Positions 7,507-14,247 of a stretch of 30,950 nt of DNA are shown one piece after another. The DNA is from Clostridiales bacterium UBA1738 (GTDB lineage: Bacteria > Bacillota > Clostridia > UBA1381). Under the pieces are notes generated by a model. The model saw only the letters and a program-made list of their open reading frames with translations, was not told where the DNA came from and made no database searches. How positions within the stretch are numbered: position 1 is the stretch's first letter; each line of letters starts with the position of its first letter. Location of the stretch: contig DCIA01000010.1 in the NCBI GenBank assembly GCA_002315735.1, forward strand, positions 98,060 through 129,009, given 5' to 3'. The position numbers and the translations under genes were made by a program.

Positions 7507-8991
7507 ATGAAAATAGGATTTGATAACGAGAAATATTTACAGATGCAATCCTCTCATATCAAGGACAGAATTTCCAAGTTTGGCGGAAAACTCTATCTTG
7601 AATTTGGTGGAAAACTTTTTGACGACTATCATGCGTCACGAGTACTTCCGGGATTTAAACCGGATAGTAAAATTAATATGCTTATTCAACTTAAAGATCA
7701 AGCAGAAATTATTATTGCTATAAATTCTCTTCACATCGAACAAAGCAAAGTCAGAAGCGATCTTGATATTACATATACTTTGGATACTTTAAGACTTATC
7801 GATGCTTTCAGAGAAAAAGGACTTTATGTAGGCAGCGTAGTCTTAACTCAATTTGCAGGACAACCATCTGCCGAAACCTTCCAGAAGCAACTTGAATCAA
7901 TGGGAATTAAGGTTTACAGACACTATCCAATCGCAGGATATCCTTATAATGTGCCTGTAATTGTTAGCGAAGATGGTTATGGCAAAAACGAATTTGTTAA
8001 AACAGAGCGTCCATTGGTTGTAGTAACTGCACCGGGTCCCGGAAGCGGAAAAATGGCGGTTTGTCTATCTCAACTTTATCACGAACACAAAAACGGTGTA
8101 AATGCAGGATATGCAAAATTTGAAACATTCCCAATTTGGAATATCCCATTAAAACACCCTGTAAATATCGCCTATGAAGCAGCAACCGCAGACCTAAACG
8201 ATGTTAATATGATTGACCCGTTCCATCTGGAAGCATACGGCGAAACAACAATTAACTATAACAGAGATGTCGAAATATATCCTGTTCTTAAAACAATGTT
8301 TGAGCAAATTTACGGTGCTTGCCCTTATAAATCACCTACCGATATGGGTGTTAATATGGCAGGAAATTGCATAACAGATGACGATGCCGTAAAATATGCT
8401 GCAAATATCGAAATTATAAGAAGATATTATAATGCTCTTTGCAAAAAGCGTCAAACAAATTCAGGTGACGAAGAAATACACAAAATAGAACTTTTGATGC
8501 AGCAAGCAAACATTTCAATTGATTTGAGAAAAGTTATCTCTGCCGCTCTTACAAAAGCAGAAATAACGGGCGAGCCTGCAACTGCTATGGAAATGCCTGA
8601 CGGAACAGTTTTAACAGGAAAAACATCAAAACTTTTAGGCGCTTCCAGTGCGCTACTTCTTAATTCTTTAAAATACTTAGCAGGCCTTGACGATTCTGTT
8701 ATGTTAATCGATCCAAACATCATAGAGCCTATACAAGATTTAAAGGTAAATCACCTAAGAAACCATAACCCAAGACTTCATGTCGATGAAGTTTTAGTTG
8801 CTCTTTCAATCTGTGCGGCAACTAATGAAGATGCCAAAAAGGCTATTGACGCCTTGAAACTTTTAAACGGTCTTGAAGCACACTCAACTGTTATTTTATC
8901 ACAAGTTGATATGAATGTATTCAAAAAGCTCGGCGTAAATATTACTTGCGAGCCAAAATATCAATCAAAATCACTTTATCACAAAAACTAA
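7507..8991 (+). CDS. DUF1846 family protein (UPF0371)
   Basis: A 494-residue cytoplasmic protein of the DUF1846 family, widespread in Firmicutes and of unclear biochemical role. The start matches the family (KIGFDNEKY, then FGGKLYLEFGGKLFDDYHASRVLPGF). A P-loop-like segment, VVVTAPGPGSGKMAVCLSQL, lies near residues 171-190 and suggests nucleotide or phosphate binding. I chose the ATG at 7507 because TGGAG (7493-7497) lies 9 bases upstream; the in-frame GTG at 7492 and ATG at 7498 sit on or beside that ribosome binding site. No membrane segment or signal peptide is present. The gene is alone between its own promoter and a strong terminator. Family assignment is secure; function is not known to me. 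Confidence 0.9.
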   Translation: MKIGFDNEKYLQMQSSHIKDRISKFGGKLYLEFGGKLFDDYHASRVLPGFKPDSKINMLIQLKDQAEIIIAINSLHIEQSKVRSDLDITYTLDTLRLIDAFREKGLYVGSVVLTQFAGQPSAETFQKQLESMGIKVYRHYPIAGYPYNVPVIVSEDGYGKNEFVKTERPLVVVTAPGPGSGKMAVCLSQLYHEHKNGVNAGYAKFETFPIWNIPLKHPVNIAYEAATADLNDVNMIDPFHLEAYGETTINYNRDVEIYPVLKTMFEQIYGACPYKSPTDMGVNMAGNCITDDDAVKYAANIEIIRRYYNALCKKRQTNSGDEEIHKIELLMQQANISIDLRKVISAALTKAEITGEPATAMEMPDGTVLTGKTSKLLGASSALLLNSLKYLAGLDDSVMLIDPNIIEPIQDLKVNHLRNHNPRLHVDEVLVALSICAATNEDAKKAIDALKLLNGLEAHSTVILSQVDMNVFKKLGVNITCEPKYQSKSLYHKN

Positions 8992-8993
8992 CC

Positions 8994-9028
8994 AAAAAGG
9001 TGCATAGAAATTTCTATGCACCTTTTTT
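8994..9028. terminator. Bidirectional terminator between the DUF1846 gene and dut
   Basis: A perfect inverted repeat of 17 bases per arm (8994-9010 and 9011-9027), with GC-containing core GGTGCATAG and A/T runs at both outer ends. It can terminate both converging genes. Confidence 0.92.
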
Positions 9029-9036
9029 CTTTATAA

Positions 9037-9471
9037 TTATTTTCCTGTACTTCCAAATCCGCCTACACCTCGCACAGTTTCATCAAGTTCTACAACTTCA
9101 CAAAACTCAACCGACAAAAACGGCATAATAACAAGTTGCGCTATTCTGTCATTTGGTTCTATAACCTTTTCGCTGTCGGTATCATTATGAAGGGCAACAA
9201 TATATTCTCCCCTATAATCGCTGTCGGCAACTCCCACGCAATTTGCCGGTCGAAGTCCTTGTTTTGCAGCAAGTCCACTTCTTGCAAATATTGCTCCAAA
9301 ATACCCCTCCGGTATTGACATAGCAAGACCTGTACCGATTTTTTCTGTTGTGTGTGGTTTTATCGTAACACTTTTTTCTATGCACGCATACAAGTCATAT
9401 CCTGCCGCATACTCCGAGCCTCTTGTTGGAATTATTGCATTCTCTCTTAGTTTTTTTATATCTATATTCAT
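9037..9471 (-). CDS. dut: Deoxyuridine 5'-triphosphate nucleotidohydrolase (dUTPase)
   Basis: A 144-residue trimeric dUTPase, which hydrolyses dUTP to dUMP and pyrophosphate, keeping uracil out of DNA and feeding dTMP synthesis. All five family motifs are visible: AAGYDLYA (I), ARSGLAAKQGL (II), GVADSDYRGEYIVAL (III, with the catalytic-site Asp), DRIAQLVI (IV) and GVGGFGSTGK (V, the flexible C-terminal arm). Three consecutive ATG codons (9477, 9474, 9471) precede NIDIKK; I chose the last because it lies 7 bases from a perfect AGGAGG at 9484-9479. The gene is divergent from queT and ends at a shared terminator with the DUF1846 gene. Confidence 0.96.
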   Translation of the reverse strand: MNIDIKKLRENAIIPTRGSEYAAGYDLYACIEKSVTIKPHTTEKIGTGLAMSIPEGYFGAIFARSGLAAKQGLRPANCVGVADSDYRGEYIVALHNDTDSEKVIEPNDRIAQLVIMPFLSVEFCEVVELDETVRGVGGFGSTGK

Positions 9472-9496
9472 CATCATTCCTCCTGATTTTTCTATC

Positions 9497-9525
9497 ATTA
9501 TATAAAAAAACTCACAGTTTTTCAA
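9497..9525 (-). promoter_or_regulatory. Predicted sigma-A promoter of dut
   Basis: Minus strand TTGAAA (9525-9520), 17 bases, TATAAT (9502-9497). The start is close to the ribosome binding site, giving a very short leader. Confidence 0.75.
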
Positions 9526-9531
9526 GCGTAT

Positions 9532-9560
9532 TTGACAATTTATACTTTTTATGTTATGAT
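9532..9560 (+). promoter_or_regulatory. Predicted sigma-A promoter of queT
   Basis: TTGACA (9532-9537), 17 bases, TATGAT (9555-9560). The predicted start near 9567 coincides with the 5' end of the preQ1 riboswitch aptamer. Confidence 0.8.
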
Positions 9561-9567
9561 TTTTTTT

Positions 9568-9608
9568 GTGAGTTCGAAAACCTTCCTCACCTAAAACAAA
9601 ACTAAGGA
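9568..9608 (+). promoter_or_regulatory. preQ1-I riboswitch (translational type)
   Basis: The aptamer shows stem P1 GUGAG (9568-9572) with CUCAC (9586-9590), a C- and A-rich loop UUCGAAAACCUUC, and the A-rich tail AACAAAACUAAGG typical of class I preQ1 riboswitches; the tail closely resembles that of the Thermoanaerobacter aptamer. The tail ends in AAGGAG (9604-9608), the ribosome binding site of queT. The loop CCUU can pair with this AAGG as the P2 pseudoknot, so preQ1 binding would hide the Shine-Dalgarno. The downstream gene, a queuosine precursor transporter, fits the ligand. Confidence 0.9.
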
Positions 9609-9619
9609 GCAATTAAATA

Positions 9620-10099
9620 ATGAAAAAAAACACAAAATCACTAACTGAGTGTGCGATGATTGCCGCACTTTATGTAGTTCTCACTTTTCTTACAAATGCA
9701 TTTGGTCTTGCAAACGGTGTAATCCAATGTAGACTGTCAGAAGCATTGTCTGCTCTTGCACTCTTTACCCCATCTGCCGTTTTAGGTCTTTTTATCGGCT
9801 GTTTTCTTGCAAATATTTTGACCGGCGCTGTTGTTTTAGATATAATTTTAGGAAGCCTTGCCACATTAATCGGCACTGTTTTTGCTTATAAATTCCGAAA
9901 AAAACCACTTTTAGCACTTCTGTTTCCTGTAATTTCAAACACTATAATAATCCCATTTGTATTAAAATTCGGCTATGGTTTTTCCGGTGGAATTTGGTAT
10001 TTTCTAGTAACTGTTTGTATCGGAGAAATGCTGTCCTGTGAAGTGCTGGGATATGGATTTTACATTTTACTAAAAAAGTATGATAATTTATTCAACTAG
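9620..10099 (+). CDS. queT: Queuosine precursor (preQ1) ECF transporter S component QueT
   Basis: A 159-residue membrane protein of the QueT family, the substrate-binding S component of an ECF transporter for preQ1 or a related queuosine precursor. Family features are the N-terminal helix LTECAMIAALYVVLTFLT, the motif GVIQCRLSEALSAL, and GLFIGCFLANILTGAVVLDIILGSLATLIGT in the middle helices. About five membrane segments are visible. It must use an EcfA1-EcfA2-EcfT energising module encoded elsewhere. The start follows AAGGAG inside a preQ1-I riboswitch, which supports both the start and the substrate. The gene is a single unit with a terminator at its end. No queuosine biosynthesis genes are visible in the window. 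Confidence 0.93.
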   Translation: MKKNTKSLTECAMIAALYVVLTFLTNAFGLANGVIQCRLSEALSALALFTPSAVLGLFIGCFLANILTGAVVLDIILGSLATLIGTVFAYKFRKKPLLALLFPVISNTIIIPFVLKFGYGFSGGIWYFLVTVCIGEMLSCEVLGYGFYILLKKYDNLFN

Positions 10100-10100
10100 C

Positions 10101-10133
10101 AAAAAAACAGTTCATTTCTGAACTGTTTTTTTA
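10101..10133. terminator. Bidirectional terminator between queT and pnp
   Basis: Inverted repeat AAAAAACAGTTCA with TGAACTGTTTTTT around a four-base loop. A runs and T runs on both sides serve both converging genes. Confidence 0.88.
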
Positions 10134-10137
10134 TTTT

Positions 10138-12435
10138 TTACTTAAATATTTTGCTGAAAAATCCACCCTTGTCGTCACTTTTTGACTCAACCGGTTCAGG
10201 CTTTTTTTCTTCTACCGGCTTTGGAGCTTCTTTTTTCTCTTCAAAATTTCTGTTTTGTGGCTTATGATTTGGTCTTTCGCCGTTATTTCTTCTTCCATCA
10301 TAATTTTCACGCCTTTGAGGTCTTTCACTTCTTTCAGGCTTTTCTTCATAACCTTCAGGCTTTGGCATTGTATCCTTGTGAGAAAGGCTGATTTTTCCTG
10401 TCTTTTCGTCAATTTCCATAACTTTAACAAGCATCTTATCGCCAACATTTACATAATCTTCAACGTTTTCCACACGCTTATAGTCAAGTTTTGAAACATG
10501 GCAAAGACCGTCTTTGCCCGGTAAAATTTCAACAAACGCACCAAATGCTGTTATTGTCTTTACTGTACCTTCATAAATTTCGCCAACTTCCGGTTCTTTT
10601 ACGATAAGTTCAATAGCCTTTTGTGCTGCTTCACCTGATTCGCTATTTGTTGCAAAGATATGGATTGTTCCATCTTCTTCGATATCAATTTTAGCGCCTG
10701 TATCAGCAACAATCTTTTGAATAACCTTACCACCTTGACCGATTACATCACGAATCTTGTCAACATCAATACGCATTGTTGTAACTTTTGGAGCGTATTC
10801 TGACAAGTGGTCACGAGATTCAGGAATAGCTTTTAATAGAATTTCGTCAATAATGTATGCTCTGGCTTTTCTAGTCTTTGAAAATGCCTCTTCAATTACT
10901 TCGTAAGTCAAACCATCATTTTTGATATCTACTTGAATTGAAGTAATACCCTTTTTAGTACCTGCTACCTTAAAGTCCATTTCGCCATAGAAATCCTCTA
11001 AGCCTTGGATATCTACCATTGTTGTGAATCCGTTTTCGGTTGAAATAAGACCACATGAAATACCTGCGACAGGAGCTTTAATCGGAACACCTGCTGCCAT
11101 AAGTGCAAGTGTAGAACCACAAACAGAACCTTGTGAAGTTGAGCCGTTTGATGATAAAACTTCCGAAACAGTTCTTATTGCATATGGGAATTCTTCTTCT
11201 TTTGGAAGTACAGGAACAAGTGACTTTTCAGCTAATGCACCGTGACCAATTTCACGACGTCCCGGGCCTCTTGATGGCTTTGTTTCGCCAACCGAGTATG
11301 ATGGGAAGTTATAGTGGTGCATATATCTCTTTGTTTCCTCTGTGTCTATACCATCAAGTCTTTGCATTTCTGCAAGTGGTGCCAAAGTGGCAACAGTCAT
11401 AACCTGAGTTTGTCCTCTTGTAAATAGACCTGAGCCGTGAGTTCTAGGCAATATGTCAACTTCTGCTGCAAGTGGTCTTATCTCATCAAGACCTCTGCCG
11501 TCAACACGCTTTCCTTCTACAAGCCAAGCACGAACGATTTCCTTTTGCATTTTATAAAGAAGTTCGCCTAATGTTTCTGAAAGGTTAGGGAATCTTTCGC
11601 CTAATTTTTCATTAATTTCGTCTTCAATTACACCCATTCTCTCATCACGAATATTTTTGTCATCTGTGTCAAGAGCGTGTTTAATGTTTTCATATTCAAG
11701 TTCTTTTACTGCGTTCCAAAGTTCAGGGTCGATTGCGTGTGGAACATAGTTAAACTTTGGTTTACCGATTTCTGCCTTGATTTCATCGATGAATTCACAG
11801 ATTTTAATAATTTCTTTATGAGCAAACTTTATACCTTCAAGCATTACATTTTCTTCAATTTCGTTACCGCCGGCTTCGATCATAACAACCTTTTCCTTTG
11901 TTCCTGCCAAAGTAACGTGCATCTCTGATTTTGCTCTTTGCTCTACTGTTGGGTTTATAACATATTCGCCGTCAACAAGACCAAGCCAAACTGCACCGAT
12001 TGGGCCGTTCCACGGAATATCTGAAATTGAAAGTGCAACAGATGTACCAATCATTGCTGCAACTTCCGGTGGGTTATCTTGTTCAACAGATAATACGGTT
12101 GCAACAACTGTACAATCGTTTCTTAAATCTGCCGGGAATAGCGGACGAATAGGTCTGTCAATACAACGAGATGTCAAGATAGCCTTTTCTGATGGCTTTG
12201 ATTCACGCTTAATGTATCCACCCGGAATTTTACCTACTGAGTATAACTTTTCTTCATAGTCAACTGAAAGAGGGAAAAAGTCGATTCCTTCTCTTGGATT
12301 TCTTGATGCTGTTACGTTGACCATAACTACTGTATCACCATAGCGAACAAGGCAATGTCCGTTTGTGAGGCAACACATTTTTCCTGTTTCTATGACAAGC
12401 GGTCTGCCTGCCAATGTCGTTTCTTTTCTAAACAT
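10138..12435 (-). CDS. pnp: Polyribonucleotide nucleotidyltransferase (PNPase)
   Basis: A 765-residue PNPase, which degrades RNA 3' to 5' with phosphate and takes part in mRNA decay. Domains in order: first RNase PH core (residues about 1-230), a helical linker, second RNase PH core (about 320-545, with SSNGSTSQGSVCGS and VAGTKKGITSIQVDIK), KH domain 551-617 (IRDVIGQGGKVIQKI) and S1 domain 618-688 (TAFGAFVEILPGKDGLCHVS). It is longer than B. subtilis PNPase because of a 77-residue tail rich in E, K, R, P and N that ends in GGFFSKIFK. The ATG follows AAGGAG. It lies downstream of rpsO, the same order as in many bacteria, with a long hairpin in between. Confidence 0.97.
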   Translation of the reverse strand: MFRKETTLAGRPLVIETGKMCCLTNGHCLVRYGDTVVMVNVTASRNPREGIDFFPLSVDYEEKLYSVGKIPGGYIKRESKPSEKAILTSRCIDRPIRPLFPADLRNDCTVVATVLSVEQDNPPEVAAMIGTSVALSISDIPWNGPIGAVWLGLVDGEYVINPTVEQRAKSEMHVTLAGTKEKVVMIEAGGNEIEENVMLEGIKFAHKEIIKICEFIDEIKAEIGKPKFNYVPHAIDPELWNAVKELEYENIKHALDTDDKNIRDERMGVIEDEINEKLGERFPNLSETLGELLYKMQKEIVRAWLVEGKRVDGRGLDEIRPLAAEVDILPRTHGSGLFTRGQTQVMTVATLAPLAEMQRLDGIDTEETKRYMHHYNFPSYSVGETKPSRGPGRREIGHGALAEKSLVPVLPKEEEFPYAIRTVSEVLSSNGSTSQGSVCGSTLALMAAGVPIKAPVAGISCGLISTENGFTTMVDIQGLEDFYGEMDFKVAGTKKGITSIQVDIKNDGLTYEVIEEAFSKTRKARAYIIDEILLKAIPESRDHLSEYAPKVTTMRIDVDKIRDVIGQGGKVIQKIVADTGAKIDIEEDGTIHIFATNSESGEAAQKAIELIVKEPEVGEIYEGTVKTITAFGAFVEILPGKDGLCHVSKLDYKRVENVEDYVNVGDKMLVKVMEIDEKTGKISLSHKDTMPKPEGYEEKPERSERPQRRENYDGRRNNGERPNHKPQNRNFEEKKEAPKPVEEKKPEPVESKSDDKGGFFSKIFK

Positions 12436-12462
12436 AATCTTTCTCCTTTTTTATGATTTTTT

Positions 12463-12537
12463 GGAGATACTTATTAGCAAATAAATACAGACTGCAAGGT
12501 TTGTAGGCTCTATTTATGTGCTAAATAACATATCTCC
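12463..12537 (-). promoter_or_regulatory. Long imperfect hairpin in the pnp leader
   Basis: A 75-base inverted repeat lies directly upstream of the pnp ribosome binding site. The outer arms GGAGATA...TATCTCC and the adjoining TTAGCA/TGCTAA blocks give about 25 near-continuous pairs, and the inner part CTACAA-ACC-TTGCAG can close the top. In E. coli a long stem-loop ahead of pnp is cut by RNase III and lets PNPase repress itself. The structure is seen here; the function is inferred by analogy. Confidence 0.6.
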
Positions 12538-12551
12538 TAAATAATACAATA

Positions 12552-12575
12552 TGGGCAAACGGTATCGCTTGCCCA
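12552..12575 (-). terminator. Weak terminator or processing hairpin after rpsO
   Basis: Stem TGGGCAA with TTGCCCA around a CG-GTAT-CG core. The 3' side is TATTGTATT rather than a clean T run, so it probably attenuates rather than stops, allowing rpsO-pnp read-through. Confidence 0.5.
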
Positions 12576-12589
12576 TAAATATACTGCTA

Positions 12590-12856
12590 TTATTTTCTAA
12601 GACCAAGCTTAGCAACCAAAGCACGATATCTTTCGATATCTTCTTCTTTTAAGTAGTTCATAAGATTTCTTCTCTTACCAACCATCATTAGAAGACCGCG
12701 CTTTGAGTGATTATCCTTCTTGTGGAAGTTTAAGTGCTCGTTGTTAAGATGATTGATTCTTTCTGTCAAAAGTGCAATTTGTACTTCAGGAGAACCTGTA
12801 TCACCTTCGTGAGTAGCATAAGTTGCTATAATTTCTTGTTTGCGTTCCTTTGTCAT
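12590..12856 (-). CDS. rpsO: 30S ribosomal protein S15
   Basis: An 88-residue primary 16S rRNA-binding protein of the small subunit. The whole sequence matches the family, including GDTGSPEVQIALLTERINHLNNEHL and DNHSKRGLLMMVGKRRNLMNYL, the helices that contact the 16S three-way junction. The ATG follows an AGGAGGTG ribosome binding site. A structured leader lies upstream (12857-12931), consistent with S15 autoregulation. The order rpmE, rpsO, pnp on the same strand suggests that read-through can contribute to expression. Confidence 0.98.
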   Translation of the reverse strand: MTKERKQEIIATYATHEGDTGSPEVQIALLTERINHLNNEHLNFHKKDNHSKRGLLMMVGKRRNLMNYLKEEDIERYRALVAKLGLRK

Positions 12857-12931
12857 GGTTTCACCTCCTATAATTCTAAATCATCCCCACACACTGAGAA
12901 ATCGTTGGTGATTCGACCTTCTAAGTATGGG
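12857..12931 (-). promoter_or_regulatory. Putative S15-responsive leader of rpsO
   Basis: The leader RNA starts with CCCAUAC (12931-12925), which pairs with GUGUGGG (12892-12886). Inside, AGAA and UCG pair with UUCU and CGA around a loop that contains AAUCACCAA. The CACC of that loop can pair with GGUG of the ribosome binding site, which would form a pseudoknot like the one S15 traps in E. coli. The helices are visible; S15 binding is inferred from the gene and from known S15 leaders in several phyla. Confidence 0.55.
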
Positions 12932-12935
12932 TTCA

Positions 12936-12965
12936 ATTACATAATCAAAATAAATAAATTTGCAA
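12936..12965 (-). promoter_or_regulatory. Predicted promoter of rpsO
   Basis: Minus strand TTGCAA (12965-12960), 18 bases, TGTAAT (12941-12936). The start near 12930 places the first leader helix at the very 5' end of the transcript. The -35 is not strong and lies just before the rpmE stop. Confidence 0.5.
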
Positions 12966-12968
12966 AAA

Positions 12969-13169
12969 TTACTTTCTGCCGAACTTTCTGTTGAACTTAT
13001 CAACTCTACCGCCGGTATCAATAAGCTTTTGCTTTCCTGTGTAAAACGGATGGCATTTTGAACAAATTTCAACTTGAATATTTTCCTTTGTTGAGCCAAT
13101 CTCAATTACTTCACCACAAGCACACTTGATAGTTGTTTGCTTATATTCCGGATGAATTCCTTCTCTCAT
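12969..13169 (-). CDS. rpmE: 50S ribosomal protein L31, zinc-binding type
   Basis: A 66-residue L31 with the four cysteines of the zinc form: Cys16 and Cys18 (CAC), Cys36 and Cys39 (CSKC). MREGIHPEYKQTTIKC and HPFYTGKQKLIDTGGRVDKFNRKFG are typical of the family. I chose the ATG at 13169, 7 bases from AGGAGG (13182-13177), over the adjacent in-frame TTG. The gene has its own promoter and reads towards rpsO. Zinc-dependent L31 usually implies a zinc-free paralogue or zinc stress control elsewhere, which cannot be seen here. Confidence 0.97.
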   Translation of the reverse strand: MREGIHPEYKQTTIKCACGEVIEIGSTKENIQVEICSKCHPFYTGKQKLIDTGGRVDKFNRKFGRK

Positions 13170-13219
13170 CAATACTCCTCCTTCTTAAAATTTTGTGCAT
13201 ACAAAATACACCAAGTGAA

Positions 13220-13248
13220 AGTATATCACACCTTTTTCCATTTTGCAA
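13220..13248 (-). promoter_or_regulatory. Predicted sigma-A promoter of rpmE
   Basis: Minus strand TTGCAA (13248-13243), 17 bases, TATACT (13225-13220), with an extended -10 TGA. It lies between the recR stop and rpmE. Confidence 0.75.
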
Positions 13249-13266
13249 GTGTTTTTTTATATTTTT

Positions 13267-13866
13267 TTATTTCATTTCTGTTCTTGCTTCCAAAGCCTTT
13301 GAAAGTGTCATCTCATCAGCATATTCAATATCGGAGCCCATCGGGATTCCATGAGCAATTCTTGTGACTTTTACACCCATAGGTTTTAACAGCCTTTGGA
13401 TATACACAGCCGTTGCCGTTCCGTTTACCGTTGGATTTGTCGCCATTATCACTTCATTAATTTCGCCGTCAGATAGCCTTAATAAAAGTTCCTTGATTTT
13501 AATATCATCAGGTGAAATATCATCAATCGGCGAAATTGCACCATGCAAAACATGATAAAGCCCGTTATACTGACCTGTTTTTTCAATCGCAGATACATCT
13601 TTTGGTTCTTCAACAACGCAGACAACACTTCTGTCACGCTTATTTGATGTGCAGATATGGCACGGCGATATGTCGGTTAAATTTTGGCAAATTTCGCAAA
13701 ACTTTACCGATTTTTTTGCAAGTGAAATTGTACTTGCCATCATTTCTGCATCAGCCTCTGTCATATTATCCAGCACATAAAAAGCAATTCTCTCGGCGCT
13801 TTTTCTTCCGATTCCCGGAAGCTGTGCAAACTGTTCAATTAAACTTTCAATAGTAGGTGAATACAT
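13267..13866 (-). CDS. recR: Recombination mediator protein RecR
   Basis: A 199-residue RecR, which with RecO (and RecF) loads RecA at single-stranded gaps. Visible parts: N-terminal helix-hairpin-helix LPGIGRKSAERIAFYVL (residues 15-32), a C4 zinc finger with Cys57, Cys60, Cys69 and Cys72, and the Toprim domain starting VVCVVEEPKDVSAIEKTG and including HVLHGAISP and MATNPTVNGTATAVYIQRLL. Length and sequence are normal. It begins 14 bases after ebfC in a dnaX-ebfC-recR cluster that is also found in B. subtilis and many other bacteria. Confidence 0.97.
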   Translation of the reverse strand: MYSPTIESLIEQFAQLPGIGRKSAERIAFYVLDNMTEADAEMMASTISLAKKSVKFCEICQNLTDISPCHICTSNKRDRSVVCVVEEPKDVSAIEKTGQYNGLYHVLHGAISPIDDISPDDIKIKELLLRLSDGEINEVIMATNPTVNGTATAVYIQRLLKPMGVKVTRIAHGIPMGSDIEYADEMTLSKALEARTEMK

Positions 13867-13880
13867 ATTTATCCCTCAAA

Positions 13881-14234
13881 TTAGAATAAGCCCGGAATGT
13901 TAATTCCGCCTGTGATTTCGCCCATAGCGTTTTCCATAAGTTCTTCTGCCTTTTTAACTGCATCATTAACTGCAACAGTAACTAGGTCTTCTAATGTTTC
14001 AACATCTTCAGGGTCAACTGCCTCAGGCTTAATTTTAATAGATTTAACTTCTTTTTTACCGCTCATTATAACTGTAACTGCTCCGCCGCCTGCTGTTGCT
14101 TCAACAGTTTGCGCTTCAACTTCTGCTTGAACATTTTCCATACGTTCTTGCATAAGTTGCGCTTGCTTTACAACATTTGATACCTTTTTGTTTTGATTCA
14201 TTCCGCTTCCGCCAAATCCCTTATACTTTCCCAT
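13881..14234 (-). CDS. ebfC: Nucleoid-associated protein EbfC/YbaB
   Basis: A 117-residue member of the YbaB/EbfC family of small dimeric DNA-binding, nucleoid-associated proteins. The core VKQAQLMQERMENVQAEVEAQTVEATAGGGAVTV and the C-terminal NDAVKKAEELMENAMGEITGG are typical. The N terminus has a short glycine-rich lead (GKYKGFGGSG). The ATG at 14234 follows AAGGAG; 13 bases separate it from the dnaX stop and 14 from recR, so the three genes form an operon. Confidence 0.95.
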   Translation of the reverse strand: MGKYKGFGGSGMNQNKKVSNVVKQAQLMQERMENVQAEVEAQTVEATAGGGAVTVIMSGKKEVKSIKIKPEAVDPEDVETLEDLVTVAVNDAVKKAEELMENAMGEITGGINIPGLF

Positions 14235-14247
14235 TTTTCTTTTCTCC

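Noticed and set aside
9472..9612. Longer dut reading frame running up to the queT leader
   Set aside because: The extra sequence overlaps the divergent queT promoter and riboswitch; a perfect AGGAGG sits before the ATG at 9471.
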